Of a stretch of 64,000 bases of DNA, positions 9,610 through 22,349 are shown in pieces (position 1 is the stretch's first letter; the number at the start of each line of letters is the position of its first letter). Location of the stretch: positions 42,501-106,500 of the forward strand of contig CAJNDS010002507.1 of the NCBI GenBank assembly GCA_905221605.1, in the 5' to 3' direction. The notes beneath the pieces are model-generated. The model was not told the DNA's origin. It did no database searches and saw only the letters and a program-made list of their open reading frames with translations. The position numbers and the translations under genes were made by a program. Origin of the DNA: Symbiodinium natans. Taxonomy: Eukaryota; Sar; Dinophyceae; Suessiales; Symbiodiniaceae.

Positions 9610-11840
9610 ACATAAACACACAGATCCATGATGCTACATGCCCCGCCACCCTTTCTTCTGGCAGCCAGGTCATGTGGAGAGGGTCGACCTTGCGGTACAC
9701 TCGTCACCTCACGCAAGATATCGCAAGATTTAGACCAACGTCCAGAGATTCCAAAGTTAGCAGAATCACCGACAGGAGAAGCTTGTGGAGATCATTAACT
9801 ATGACCCCCCCCCCCAATCATCAATTTTGCGCGACAATGGCCTGGATGACCTGCTGCGGATTCTCTTGTAGATTTTCATTCACAACACTTTCTAAGTTCA
9901 CCTTCAAAAACCACACAGATTGCATAGCTGCTATAGCTGGAACATAGGAGTTGCTGGGAACGCAGCCCAGTGCTACATGCGGTATACTTTGCTGTCTTCC
10001 AAAAGCTGGGACGCTGTCCGGTCTTGGCTCGATATGTGTCAGAGGCTACCGCGAGCTCGTGCCCGCACATCTCATACGTCACCAACTTGTTGCCTGGTTG
10101 TGCTTTCAATTAAGTCAGCGACAGACACCCGTGCAAATGGGGCGCGTCCATTGTTTTGCAGAAAGGGAAGCACTGCAGGCCGAATCGAGGCCCTGCACAC
10201 CCGGCATTGAAAGCAGACTGGATGATTTAATGGCAATTCAGACTGTGGCTCAGCAGAACGGCCCCTCACCGAGACAAACAAGTACACACGAAGGACCGTG
10301 AATCTTCTGCACGGCTTAGCGGTGCACCTCATCCCAGAACCCGAACAAGCACGATCTTCAACCTGAACCTGGCCGAACAATCGCATGCCACGAGCGAATG
10401 AGCTCGACTTGGACGGACGATCTGGTGACACTTGTACCCGCTGAAACTCTCGTAGAGTCTGTAGATTTCTGTAGATTCACGCGCTGTCATCTGACGGTCG
10501 CAGATTCAATGGTTCTACCAGTTCTGAGATGTTCCAACTGTTGACGAATCGCGTCGGGTGGCAGCCCTATTCTTGCGGTTGTGGATGCTCGACAGTCGGC
10601 TCTCTCGCACTGGCACACACGCAAGCAAGGCTTTCTGCATTTGGTAGGGGGGGTCGGGGTGGAGGTGGAGGGGCACGTGTTCAACTGCAAACGTGATGCT
10701 CAGGGCATGGCAGAAGAACTCGTCACACATGAAGGACGACTTACCATTTCCACCTCTCAGCTGCCCGAGCCTGCGGAAGTGATCATCGAAAGCCATATGC
10801 TCTTCAGAACTCAGAACTTGACTTCGACAGTCCCACGTGCTCGAATGGGGACTTTCATGGACTTTCAACACAACTATGCCGAGGGTTCTTCGGGCATATG
10901 TGCAGTCCATAGATCTGGGGTTGCAGATGATCTTCGCATGTGCCTTCTCGCAAACATGGAGGAATCATGCTGTATGATTCTGTTCCTGACCCCGCGAATC
11001 TCCAACACTCTTTGTCCTGAAGTCTTGTGAGCCTCTGGGGAACTCGACGCTTGCAGCGCTCACATCTGAGCCGGAGCCAAGAATGGTCATGGCCGATCTC
11101 AACCAAACAGTTGCGTGCCATCGATATCCAGCTGATGCACCCTCGCAGACTCACAGACCAGGCCCCGGGCAAGACATTCGATTGGGGATTGGGAAACCAC
11201 AAATGCTCGCCGTAAGCACGGTATGAAGCGACATCAACCTGCGCGGGCCGACACTCCGGCAAAGTGGCAAACTAGCTTGCGACTGCTTGCGAGCGATGCT
11301 AAAAAGCGAGAATGTGCCATAACCATCGAGGCTGGCGCCTGGTTGACCAGGCTGAATGTGACGCCGCGACTGCCTGTGGGCGCAGGATCCTTCTGCAAAG
11401 CCATCGCCAGCCATGTAATCTCACCACGAGGTTGGATCGGGGCCTAAAGTTACGGCGAGCCTTCAGTCCGCACACCCCGGTCAAATACAAGGTAGCATGC
11501 GCCAGCTGCCTTTTGATCTTGTCCCCGCAGATCTCAGGATGGATGGGCCAGCCTTCAAAAGCGGCAAGCAAACAGGCAAAGCTCACATAAATTTGGCCGT
11601 CATTTTCCGATGTACCGAGGTGCAGGCAGTGCCCAGAAGTTGTCCAACCTCGACATCAGAAGAAGAGCTGCCTGACCTGAGAAGAGCCATGGTCGATTCG
11701 ATGCTCAAGTCCACCGGCTCAAGGCAACCCATTCGGGTCCACATGTGCCGAAAAGTGGTGAGTTGGTTGGGGTGTCTGACTGCACGATTCCCTGCGAGAC
11801 ACCTCCTCAAAGGCACAGGACCCGTTGTGACAATGTGGAG
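9610..11840 (-). other. Unassigned exon-like segments, some cysteine-rich
   Basis: Three minus-strand stretches look more protein-like than their surroundings. At about 11742-11590 is a helical segment including IESTMALLRSGSSSSDVEV. At 11580-11440 is a segment with HPEICGDKIKRQ and CGLKARRN. At 11160-10990 a His/Cys-spaced segment reads GHDHSWLRLRCERCKRR and ends ECWRF, which could be a small zinc-binding fold. They are in different frames, and I could not connect them with confidence. No family is recognised. The rest of the stretch shows nothing. Confidence 0.25.
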
Positions 11841-11841
11841 C

Positions 11842-11890
11842 TCTTAAACGTTCTTAAACGTTCTCAACGTTTGAATCTCAAACGTTTAAG
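11842..11890. repeat. Perfect inverted repeat CTTAAACGTT / AACGTTTAAG
   Basis: Ten-base arms are separated by about 29 bases that contain further AACGTT words. A hairpin is possible. No adjacent gene end is defined, so a terminator or regulatory role is only a possibility. Confidence 0.6.
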
Positions 11891-12650
11891 TTACAACCCT
11901 GGGAATCGCGACATCTTCCGAGACCAAGCGGACATGCCCGACACCTCTGCCCCATCGTCTCAAAACCTGAGGCCGCCGCATTTCGGCAGCCAGGCGTCGA
12001 GAAGCCTTGGGCAAAGATGTCCGATTTTGCCCACGCATCGCCAAGCGCAGCACACAAAGAACTGGCAAAACAGTTGGGTAGCTTGCGCGAGGGTCGTCCA
12101 CGTCCCTGCCTTCCTGCCACTCTGTCGCAGTACCGGAAGTGGTCTCATGTACCAGGCATCATTCCACATACCATGAATTAACCAGATCAGGCTCAGAGGC
12201 TTCACTGAGGCCTCAGAGGCTCAGAACTCCGGCCTCGCCCTCTTTTCTTCTGTCCTTCTTTCCCTGCCACTGTAGGCTTGTACTTGGCTCACCACAGCTC
12301 GCATTTCGTTGTAATTCATGTGGGACCTTCTTTTCCCTTTTGCTCTTCTTGCTCACTGCATCCTTCTTTTCCTTCTTGTCCCCGCGGTCTCGTCGCTCGC
12401 CTTTGCGGTTGCCGCTCCGTGGCGGGCTTCAAAAGGTCTCTACAAACTCTTCTGTGCGCCTTTCTCTTCGCGCTCCCGTTTGGGCTTTTTTGCTGCGGAG
12501 GCATCCTGCCGGCAACCACTTGACTTCTGCATTCCCTTGCCCAAAGCTTCGATCCATCAATGTTGGCAATATGGCCTGCTGGGGGACATGGGTGGGATCG
12601 CCACTGCCATGCTTGCCCAAAGGCGGCCTGCAAGCAGCCTGCGCAAACAG

Positions 12651-13081
12651 TATCTGTGAACGGCATGGCACGCCTGCAATTCTAGCGTCATTGGTTGCAA
12701 AAGGGCAAAGTAGAATACCGCCAGTCCAGACCGAGAAATGTTGGTACATCACACGATGGTTTTGAAACAATGCGTTTGCCATGGGCTGTGTAGCTGCGGC
12801 AACCCGTTCCTGATTGTATGCAATCGAGGGCCTGCTGCCCATGCAGGTGGCGTACACTGGCTTTCTGAACATATGGTTTGGGAAGGCTTTTCCAACAACT
12901 TCCCCCCTGGCCTGATAGGACCGTAGCTTAAAGTCACGACAGAGATAATGCCCTATGTGTGGACATGGGGGGGATGGGGGGAGGGCATCAGGGCATCTCT
13001 CCGAATCTTCCGGCGTCTCAACTTGGGAAGTATGTGTTTCGTAATCCTGCCATATGTTTAGATATATATACATATGTATGC

Positions 13082-13121
<40 letters not shown>

Positions 13122-13486
13122 ATATATGTATATATATATATACATATATCTATATCGTGCCCTCCTCGTAACTTTGCCCCCACCTGTAGCAAGCCGCCAG
13201 CGAACAGGGCCTGCTGCAGCCTGACCAATTGTGGTGTTGCCGGCTTGGCAAGTACCATGCTGTCCGCAAACTGGGCCCGTCGCCGTTCTAGGCCAGGTCC
13301 AACCAAGGACATCCACGCGGCCTGGAAACGGCGGGCTCAAGGCTTGATTGAAGTCACGTCGGTGAACATCAGCCGCACCAAACTGTCAGGGGCACTTCGA
13401 TTTCAGTTCGAGCGGGGTCTGCCACCAAAGGGCCCGCTCTTCGAGCCTCCCGAAGAGCTACGCTCGTTTTGTACTGCAGAAATTTC
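12651..13486 (-). CDS. Candidate multi-exon gene of unknown function
   Basis: Three protein-like stretches occur in order. At about 13486-13375 is KFLQYKTSVALREARRAG, with further charged sequence. At about 13322-13165, after a CAG acceptor, is a helical segment containing ERRRAQFADSMVLA and LVRLQQALFAGGLLQVGAKL. At about 12929-12651 is a stretch with KLRSYQARGEVVGKAFPN and MYQHFSVWTGGIL. The microsatellite at 13061-13156 would lie in the intervening intron. No domain family is recognised and the exact exon ends are uncertain. The segments may not belong to one gene. Confidence 0.3.
13061..13156. repeat. (TATG)/(ATGTAT)n microsatellite
   Basis: Alternating ATAT and ATGTATATG units. Open frames through it are Tyr/Ile/Val repeats caused by the sequence composition. 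Confidence 0.95.
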
Positions 13487-13689
13487 CTGGCCAGCCTCTG
13501 CTGTGAATGGCGTGCCCCGTCTGGCCTGGTTCACGCGCAGACTCACGCGCAGACTCGGGACTCGCGCAGAGGATGTAAAGCCGCAACAATCCTGACCCGA
13601 TCTTGAGACTGAACTTGAGACCAAACTTTTGCGCCGAAATTGCTTGCCACCGTCACGCCAGTAAAGCCCAAAAACAAAGCCGAAAGACC

Positions 13690-14150
13690 TCGGCCATGAA
13701 AACCCCTAAACCGAAAGCCGCGAAACCCTTGAAACCCTAAGCAGCCTACCATAAACGCCCTTAACCCTAGAACACCGAAGCCGTAAACTCCCTCAGGCTT
13801 GGTAACTCTCCTTAGAACCGAAATGACCCTCAAAGAGCCCTGCTTGACCCCGCGAGCTTTCCCTCAAAGAGCCCTAAACCCTAACTCAACCCGAAACTCA
13901 GAACCCTGAACCCTTGAAACCCTGATTCAACCGTGCAAGCTATATGCCCTAGGATATTTAAACAAACTCTAAACCGTCGAAAGCCCCTCACAACCCTGAC
14001 CCGTGCGAAACAAAACCTAAACCCCAAGGCCTATGAACCCTTACAACCCTAAGTAACCTAAACCTAAAAGCTGTAAATCCTAAAGCCCATGGGCCCTCAA
14101 ACCCCTAAGCCGTACACACCCTCAGGCCTCCTGAAAACCCTGACCTTTAA
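13690..14150. repeat. Degenerate interstitial telomere-like tract (CCCTAAA orientation)
   Basis: About a dozen words of the form (A)ACCCTAA(A) or a one-base variant (CCCTAAACC, AACCCTAG, AACCCTGA, AACCTAAACC) recur at irregular spacing over some 450 bases, all in the same orientation. TTTAGGG is the telomere unit reported for dinoflagellates, so this may be an old internalised telomeric array or a satellite derived from one. No gene is seen inside. Confidence 0.6.
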
Positions 14151-14169
14151 ACGTTTAAGTCGGGGGGTT

Positions 14170-14375
14170 AGCCGGATTGTGCTTGAATCGTGCGTGCTTG
14201 AACTTTGAGTGCTTCAATCAGGCTTGTGCTCGAACCGTGCGAGTGCTTGAACCAGGAATCGTTCTTGAATCGCCAGTGCTACTGGTCTGGTGCTTGAATT
14301 GGGAGTGCTTGAACCTCGCCGTGCTTGAGTCGCAGTGCTTGAATCGCACCCAGTGCTTGAAGCGTACTTTTTTAC
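14170..14375. repeat. Degenerate GTGCTTGAAtCG repeat
   Basis: GTGCTTGAA or a one-mismatch relative recurs about ten times at roughly 12-30 base intervals (for example at the start of the block, then before GGGAG, CCTCG and TCGCA). It follows directly on the telomere-like tract. Confidence 0.75.
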
Positions 14376-14754
14376 GAGTATTTTTCATAGCCCATTCTAC
14401 TAGCCTGTTCGAATTATGTTCACCTTTGCTGTCAACGTTGCCGGGCTTCTTGTTGTTGGAATCCACTCCTGGATCTATTTGGGTCTTCAACAGACTGGCT
14501 TTGCCAGCTCAGGCTGTGCGGCTGGAGTCTTTGCGTGAGAGACGTCGTTTTGTCTGAAGACTTGAGGACCGTTAAGGCCAAGCTGCATGAACCATCACAC
14601 CAAGTTCGAGTACACTCTCAAGGACTCAGGCCGTCGCTAGCTCTTCTGCTTGCGCCTGTCAAAGGTCCAAAGAATCCATCAGAAATGCAGAGCTTTCTCA
14701 AAAGAGTTCTGTGAAAAACGAGCTCTCTCAAAAATCTCCAAAAGTCAGCTCACC

Positions 14755-17360
14755 CCAGGCGACCTGAGCTCTCCGGGCATCCTCCAAGTCCTTGCGCAGT
14801 GAACCTTGGGCCCGAATCTCAGGCCAAGGCTCTCAGCCGACAAAACGGCCAAAAACAATGCCTTTTCTGAGAACTCAGTACTGCGCGGATCTCATCGTCT
14901 GCACAAGATGCCTGCATAGCTGTGGTGCCAGGTATTGCCAGGTTATACCAGGTCTCATGAAGCAACAGCAGGTCCTTGGTTCTTACATCTTCCAGCGCAG
15001 CGCGCAGCCTTTGCACAACAACTGCTCAAAGCATGGCACATATGGTAGCGCAGCTGCTGGCTGTGCTCCGAACTGCGAAACTTCAGTTGTCAAACTGCTT
15101 TCGTTCCTCTTCACGGCCTGCCGGCTTACGCCACATGACTCCAAAGAACTGGTTGAACATCATATCTGCAGGAGCGTGTTGGCATGTTGCTATGGCTCAT
15201 TGGGGGATCCAATGCTCGTGGGCGCAAAACGTCGAACTCAGGCGAAACCGCTGCTCTTGTACTGCTTGTATCGGCTTGCCTCCAACTCACTTCCCATCGT
15301 AGATGCTCGCCTGGCATGCGCTCGACGTCACTACCGAGCTACGGGATGCCATTGCGCATCTTCACGTGAGGTCCGACCAGTTCGTGCTGGTGTATCGACA
15401 GACAAACCATTGAACAGTGAAGAAATTGTGGCTCCGCACATTTGCAGGGCTTCTGCATCTTTGACAGCCGCCGACTTTTCTTGCAACGCCTGCAACAAAC
15501 GTCCTACCCGGTGCAACCAGTCATAAAGGCAAAGAAGTCATGTACAAGGCTCAGCAGCTGGCGCGCTCTAATTGGGAGCCTCGTCGCATATGGACGTGGA
15601 CCGCATTGAGCAATCACCGCTAGCCAGCTGTTGCACTATCAGTGGCAGCCATCACAGGGACTCAGACCCCGTAAAACAACTTAGCAAAGCTTACCTTCGC
15701 CAACCTGGCTTGGCCTTGGTTGGTTCAACTCAGGCCAGGACCCAACTCGGATTGTCCAGCCTTTGACTCAGCATAGGCCTCCCAGCGCCCAAGCGCTGTA
15801 GCTGCACAATGTTGACAGCAGAAACCATGCAGAAACGGCTGTGACGCATGGAGACAAGCTCTTATGATTTTGGAGTGTTGGCAACGAAAAACGACAAAAA
15901 TGAGCATCGCGCCCACGAGGGGGGCCTCAATGGGAGCAGGGGTGACTCAAGAACGAGGGGCATCACATGCCCGAAAGCCCCTGCAGTTAAAGCCGACCGA
16001 GAAGCTGAACCAAGGCAAACACCGTCGTTTCTTTGTAGCGCTATTATCAGAATAAGAAGCAATACTGTGCAAAAGCTATACAGGCCTAAGCTGGACGATG
16101 TCCAGCGGCTTTTCTGGCTTGAGCAAGTGCCAGCTGTTAGCAAGCTAACGGTCTTTCACTTTGGCGCATTGTCAGCGTGCAGCAGTGCTGTTGGTTAGGC
16201 AATTTGCGCTTGCACCCATGCAAACCTCTCCCTGGCTGCCACTGAAGTATAGGTTGGTTTAAGCTGGGGGCTCTGAGCTTTGGACGCAATAAGCCGAGAC
16301 GAGCCTACTTCACTGAAATGTATTTTCTTTTCGCGGCTTGACAGGTCTGCGGAGAGTTTGGACACAGAAAACCCTCATCCCCCACCCCATCGTGCCAGCA
16401 CCAGGTGAGTTGGGATGCGCAGGAGTGGCTCGAACGCTCCGCTCAGTAGGGAAACAGTGAACGAGCAGACTCGAGCGTAAACGTGTTCCAAGCGCGAGTC
16501 GGACAGACATTAAGAACAAGACAAGATTGCAACAACAAAGGCAAGCTGCTAGAGAGCCAGATTTCTTAAAGACATAGTCTGCCGTGTTGACCCCGCGTCT
16601 TGTGGCCAAATCTTGCGAGATCAATCAAAACACCTGCCTTCCGCAGCTGGCTGATTTCGGCCGACTGCTCCTTCTCTTGGCACCTCGTGCGATATGTCTC
16701 ACGAACCGCCATGTGAGCTCGATGATTCCATGACTGTATGACGCATCCCCGCACAGCTGCCTGAGAATCGCAGTCTCCGAGGCCAGAGATGCCTGAATGG
16801 ATCTGACCAAGTGCATCAGCCGCGTTTTTACTGCAAATTCCTCTCCATGTCGCGCCTTTGCCAGTTCAGCAGCTTGCAGTTCAGCCGTCCGAGTCTGCAA
16901 CGCAGACCTTGTCACTCTGTGCGGAGAACTCGGGACTTCTTTAAAAATTCAGCTGAGCAAGCGAGCACCGAGGAATAGACTCCAACAGCTGAGTTGCGGA
17001 GGCCTGTAAGAGACGCACAAGCCTTTGCAACCGTGAAACCTTGCAAAGTTTGTGGCCTTCGCCGCATGCTCAGACTCCAAGTCCGCTCTTGCACTGCGCA
17101 GCCTGGGTCCCAAGCTTGAACTTTGCAGGCAGTGTTGGACGGTGTCGGGCTGTCATCTCCTTGGGTTCTGGCTGCTGACGCAGTTCCTCGATCTGAGATT
17201 TTGAAGCATCCAGCTCTTGATGGGCTGCATCCTGGCATTGGCAAGCTGTCAAGACCGCACACCTGGATTCCCGTGCATCTCTTGTCGGCACCAAATCGGC
17301 ACGACGCTGCTTCAAGGCCTGTGCAGGACAGCTACTGCGCAAGTCAACACACTGCGGAGG
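14755..17360 (-). CDS. Candidate coiled-coil gene, fragmented into short exons
   Basis: Successive minus-strand segments read as charged amphipathic helices: HQELDASKSQIEELRQQ (about 17190), LRSARADLESEHAAKA (about 17070), TAELQAAELAKARHGEEF then LVRSIQASLASETAILRQL (16900-16770), SWNHRAHMAVRETYRTRCQ (about 16720), LGRWEAYAESKAG (about 15770), RLLQALQEKSAAVKDAEAL (about 15490-15430) and LRKDLEDARRAQ (about 14790). Several end near GC or GT donors. The isolated W-containing repeats (SWNHRA, LGRWEAY) resemble Sfi1-type helices, but this is weak. Exon borders were not resolved, so it may be more than one gene. Function unknown; a structural or cytoskeletal protein is the natural guess. Confidence 0.45.
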
Positions 17361-17409
17361 CATTGTTTCAACCTGCAAAGCAGCTCGCATCTTCTCCGAC
17401 CTGCGCACT

Positions 17410-20400
17410 CACAGCACCGCCCCTGCTCTGCATGAGCAAACTTAGAAACTACAAATAACTACATGCAACAAAGCCCATTCGCGAAGTTGCGTGGTTTGGG
17501 CCATCTCTGGGCCCGCCACCCATCTGCAAGCGCCTTCGCAAGGAAAGTTAACCTCTATTATGGCCCTGGGTGGAAGCATGCACTTTTCGCGTGCCTCCTT
17601 CTCCTCCTCCTTCGGCGCATCCTGGGGATAGTCAAATACTCAGCAGCTGGACATGGCTATCAAGCACCAAGAACAGGCGGCGGCCGCTGCAGCAAACGAT
17701 TCGGCATTCCGGAATACAACCCCTACTGAAACAGCTTCTCGCCTTCTGAAGTTCCAAAGCACAAGCTCATTCTTTTTTGATCTGATTTCGGCGACGTGGG
17801 ACCCACCCCCGGATGTTGGCAACCCGACAGTTGCTGGCCAAGCCAAGGCTTCACCCCGCTGCCCGGACCTGCCGGACCTGAAAGTAAGCCGAGCGAGCTC
17901 CGCACTTCATGATTTCACTATTCATTGCATCAAACCACGACGAGCACATCATCTCATCAGGAGTTGCCACGCAACTCATCACCACTTTGCCTTCCACTGC
18001 GCCACAAATGGTGGCACTGCACCACATTTTCGCAGCAGCACTTTACGGCATCAGCATGGTACAACGGTACATCATGAAACCAGAAACCACCAGACCTCAC
18101 ATCATCATGCTGCACATCACCACAACACAAGTCGAAACGCATCATATCATGGCGCATTTTTTGTGACATGTCACATCATACGTAGACTCTATAGCACATC
18201 ATAAGACACTAGATGTCACATTGTGCATTTTTGACTTCAGCGCCTTACCATCCCAGTACACTTGGCACGGCATGCGACATACTATCATAACACTTTCCAC
18301 CGGTTTCACCACAAAACACCCGACATCTCTTTACAAGCACACCTAACAGCGGGGATGCTAGACGAACAAAGGCTTGAGGTGTATGTTTAACCTGCCTCCT
18401 CTGCAACACCGTGGCAGAATGTAAGTCTCACAAACCGTTTCAAAGCAGTTGCCGATAAGTCGTCCTTCTTTGGAAGCGTTCTCTGCTTCGCAGTTGCCTG
18501 AAAGCAGGGCAAGCGGGGCGACCGAGATCCACAATTCGCAAACGAAAGGCATGGATGGCACTTCTTGCGAGGCATCCCCAAGTTGAAACCAGTTGAACTG
18601 CCTTGGCTGCCTTGGCACCTGACGGCGGAAAGGTCAAGAAACGATGCTTTTGTGGCACTGTGACAGCATCCGGACAGCTCCCCCTAACGTGCCAGATTTG
18701 CTGCTCTGGTTCTTGGCCGCAGCCTCCTTCAAGTTTCTTCCACAAGGAATCAGCGGGAAAGAGCGCCCAGAAGTGGCAGCAGTTCTCGTGCCTTCTTGGA
18801 AGGCTGTGTCTTTGCTTGCCTCTACTCCCATGGGATCAGTTGTGGAGAGATATCAGAAAAGAAGAGCCTCTGTTGCGCTATGCTTGGAACAGATGAACAC
18901 TGCTGCTCTGGGGCAGGGTCTCTTCTCCCGATGATGCCGTGCCTGAATCAAACTCATAGTCAGTTGGGGCATGGCACGGCCCCGCATGTGTATTGTGAGC
19001 GGCTCAGGTGAATGCATGGGCTAACGGATGGAGACCGGCCAGGGATCGGAACTCCAGTAACCATCTGCACGACCTCGAGGGATCTTCAACATTTCGCAGT
19101 AAGCTCCAGCGGTCCATTCTCACATCGCTGATCGTCAAGTTGACTGTGTGGCAGACTAATCCTGTCCTGTCTCTCCCACACGTTGTTCAAGCATGGCGCT
19201 TGCAAACCGCAGTTGCTCCATGTGGTGGCCAAAACGAGTCCACTAGTACTCAAAAAACTGCAACATTTGGTGGGAGAGGTGAGCTTGCAAGCCACTGAGC
19301 TAGCAGTCATGTGGAATTCTGAATTCTCTTCCTGGCTGTCGCTGCTATGTCAGGTGGGTTGCCTCTCTCTTCGGTTTGATTGTGGCGTTGCATATGCCGA
19401 CTGAAGATTTCAGCTGCAGCGGGCACCAAATCTAGGTGACAGGCTCACCCATGGGAGGCGAATGGGGGGGGACTAAAAACAACATCCAGGATGGGAGAAA
19501 AGACTCAAGATGACTCATAGATTAAGGATTCAGACAAACTCACAGCCTGCATCGCTTGCAGCTGCTTCTAGGTCACCACAAAACTGCGGCGGGACCCCAC
19601 CCAGGAACCCCAAGATTTCCCAAGCTTTTCTGGCACTTTCTGTTGACAGAAAGCCACTGACTGGCGCTTCTGTTCACCAAACTGGACTTTGTCGGACTTT
19701 GGCTTGGCCCAGATGCTTTGAAAACCTGTGAAACATCCACGCAGGTCATCGGCCACAAGCTACTCAGGAATCATCGACGGTCTCATGATCGGTGGCCGGT
19801 CACCTTTGCAACACGATGCACGAGCATACCAGTAGGAGGATGTGTTCGCTGGTGATGAAATCCCATGCTCTGGGCATTTTGGGCAGTTCTTCCTGGGAAA
19901 AACGATGTACCGCGCACAGTGTTTTTCAGCCATGGCGCAATTCGGTCCACAATGGTCCGTCCGCTGATACAATCAAGCCCCTTCCCGGGAAGATCGCGCT
20001 GAACTTGGCCTCGTTTTGGGGCCTTCAACGGAACCCGTGCTCGCTCAGAGGTTCGAAGGAACTAAAGAAGGAAAAATCCGAAGAGAGGTGCGTTGCATCG
20101 CAGGCCTAGTCGCGGCTCCGTGCAGGGCACACCCACATCCTGCCAGCGATCCAAACTGAGAGGTGTACAACTTGGTCGCACTTCTCAATACTAGGACGCA
20201 CACCCTAGAAGAGCTCATTCCGTGCCTCATGATGCACAACAGGTATGTCTAGCAAAAAACATGCTACAGCTTGCCGACCGAGAACGCGGCTCGTAGGTTG
20301 AGCCTGACCAGAAGCAAGCCGCCACAAGCCTTCTTCAACGTGCAGCACCCTTGCCTGAATCGGTATTCGCATCAGGCGACATCTGCTCGTCGGTGTTCCC

Positions 20401-21780
20401 ATCGAGGGAGGAATCCGGCCATATTGAAGCATGCGACTCTCGCGCCGGCCGCGGCGGTGGGCCCTTCCGAATCCTAGATGTCCTTTGACATGAGTTGGAA
20501 CCGGGTGCTGAGCGAGGTCGTAGAACGCGGTACAGCCCATAGCGTGGGCGCAGCCTGCATGATGGGCTCTCGCACGCCATCCATGTCGCGACACGGGTGC
20601 AACTTGTGCCAGCCTTCCTCGACTGACCTGCACACATGGCACCCGCAAACGCAACTTGACCCCACACATACAGGCTTACTTCAATACCCTGAAGCCAAAG
20701 GTAAAGGCACTCTAGGCGAGCACTCTATGCGAAAGATGCGCGTGACAGACCGTTTAAGTTAAGCCAAACGACTCAGGACAAAATGCAGAAGTCGCCCTGC
20801 CTCTTTTGCAAGCCAAGCAGGATCCGTGCTTGCCACCGTGCCTCCCTGCGTGCCCATGGCGTACTTGCCTGGCATTCTAGCCCGTTAGATACATGCCCCC
20901 AGCTGCAACTGGGCGCACCGAATGTGAAGCGATGCCCGGGCGTGTGCCTTTCAGAACTCAGGTGGACCAAGCTTCGCAGATGTGTGCAGCCTAGCACTGT
21001 TCGACCGAACCTTGAGGGTGCGCCATGGGCAAAAGGATGCTTTTCTTCTGGACCTCGTCAGATTGCGTAGATTGAAGCCTTTCGGAGCCCATCCAAGTTG
21101 CATAACTTTGCTACCGAAGCAATCGACATGCCGAGGCTAAACGAGTTGAAATTATTGATGCAACACGAAGGTCACGAAGGTCAAACCACAACGACAGATT
21201 GAAACAAGGCAAGCCATCCCGCCGGGAATCTTGCCAGGAAAACATGCCTGCCCAGCACCCCCCCCCCCCCGGCCCCCCCCGGCCCCGGCTCGGTCATGGC
21301 CAAGGATGGCAAGGGTTTGGATTGTCTGTTTTTGCAGCGCTCATGGGCCCTCCGGCGGTGTGCACTGAAACGCCCGTGTGCCATGGTGTGCCATTGCCCC
21401 CCCCCCCCTAACTTTAACCAAGGCAAGCCCAACTCCAGCTTTGGAGTTGGCTCTCAAGCTTTGGTTGTTTATGCTGCATTGTAGATTCGCAACCACTTGA
21501 GGGCCGGAGGCAGGGAGGACGAAAGCTCGGGGGCCGGAAGCAAGAGCAAAGTTGCAAGAGAAAGTGCGGGCAGGGCCCAGTTGGAGGCATGCTTGAGGGG
21601 CCAGCGTCTTCTTTTCAGCCGTCGCAGTGTTGGGTAGATACTAGCTTCTTGCAATCAACTAGCTTGTTGCAATCAACACATCACTAGTGGGCGGCGACGC
21701 ATGTTGTGCTGGGAGCCTGACTCACGCGCTGCGGTCAACACGCGACGGAGTCAGGTCTTGACGTAAAAACGCCTCCCCTT
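17410..21780. other. No supportable gene; CATCA-rich block at 17930-18190
   Basis: Between 17930 and 18190 the plus strand is rich in CACATCAT/CACCAC words, giving His/Ile/Thr-rich frames that are compositional. Poly-C runs occur at about 21256-21290 and 21398-21408. A short basic helix-like frame on the minus strand near 20900-20780 (ARREARWQARILLGLQKRQ) is the only exon-like piece, and it is isolated. Confidence 0.35.
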
Positions 21781-21788
21781 AAGGTATT

Positions 21789-21955
21789 GATATATCAATT
21801 TACCCCCCCCCCCCCACCCCCCCCCCTCCAAAACCAGGGAATTCGTGTGATGTATCAATTTACCCCCACCCCCCCCCTCCCCCCTTCCAAAACCAAGGAA
21901 TTCGTGTGATATATCAATTTACCCCCCCCCCCCCACCCCCCCCTAATAAGATAGT
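21789..21955. repeat. About 60-bp minisatellite, three copies, each with a poly-C block
   Basis: Each unit starts GAT(A/G)TATCAATTTAC, runs into 20-30 C with occasional A or T, then (in the first two) CAAAACCA(G/A)GGAATTCGTG. Units begin at 21789, 21849 and 21908; the third is truncated after the poly-C. Confidence 0.9.
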
Positions 21956-22349
21956 ATCAATAATACGCTGTTTTCTGGCCGTGGTCGGCCCCCTGCTGCT
22001 AAAGCAGATAAAACTCCAGCTTCGCTACGCGAGCTTTCGTGATATCATTCCTTGTTGATTAACCCTGGGGTTCTTGACCTCATTCTCATTCTGCATCACA
22101 AGGGGGGCTCTTAAAGAGAAGCACCGACTGTCACAGACTACAGGAAACTGTTCAAGGGCACACATGGCTCCCGGCAAAGCCCGGCCGGGCGACTTGCGAT
22201 TTTGCCCTTCCACACTTTTGCCCCCGAACCCGCTTCAGATGGACCGCTCCTCTCTGGCCGCTAAAGACCCAGCAGACCCAGCAGACCAGCAGACCCAGTA
22301 GACCCAGCCAGGCGAGACACTCACGCCGCGCCTGGTTGACTCATGCTGA

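Noticed and set aside
12429-13340. 303-codon minus-strand frame
   Set aside because: It runs through the TA/TG microsatellite as a Tyr-Ile repeat. Only parts of it look like exons, and those are described separately.
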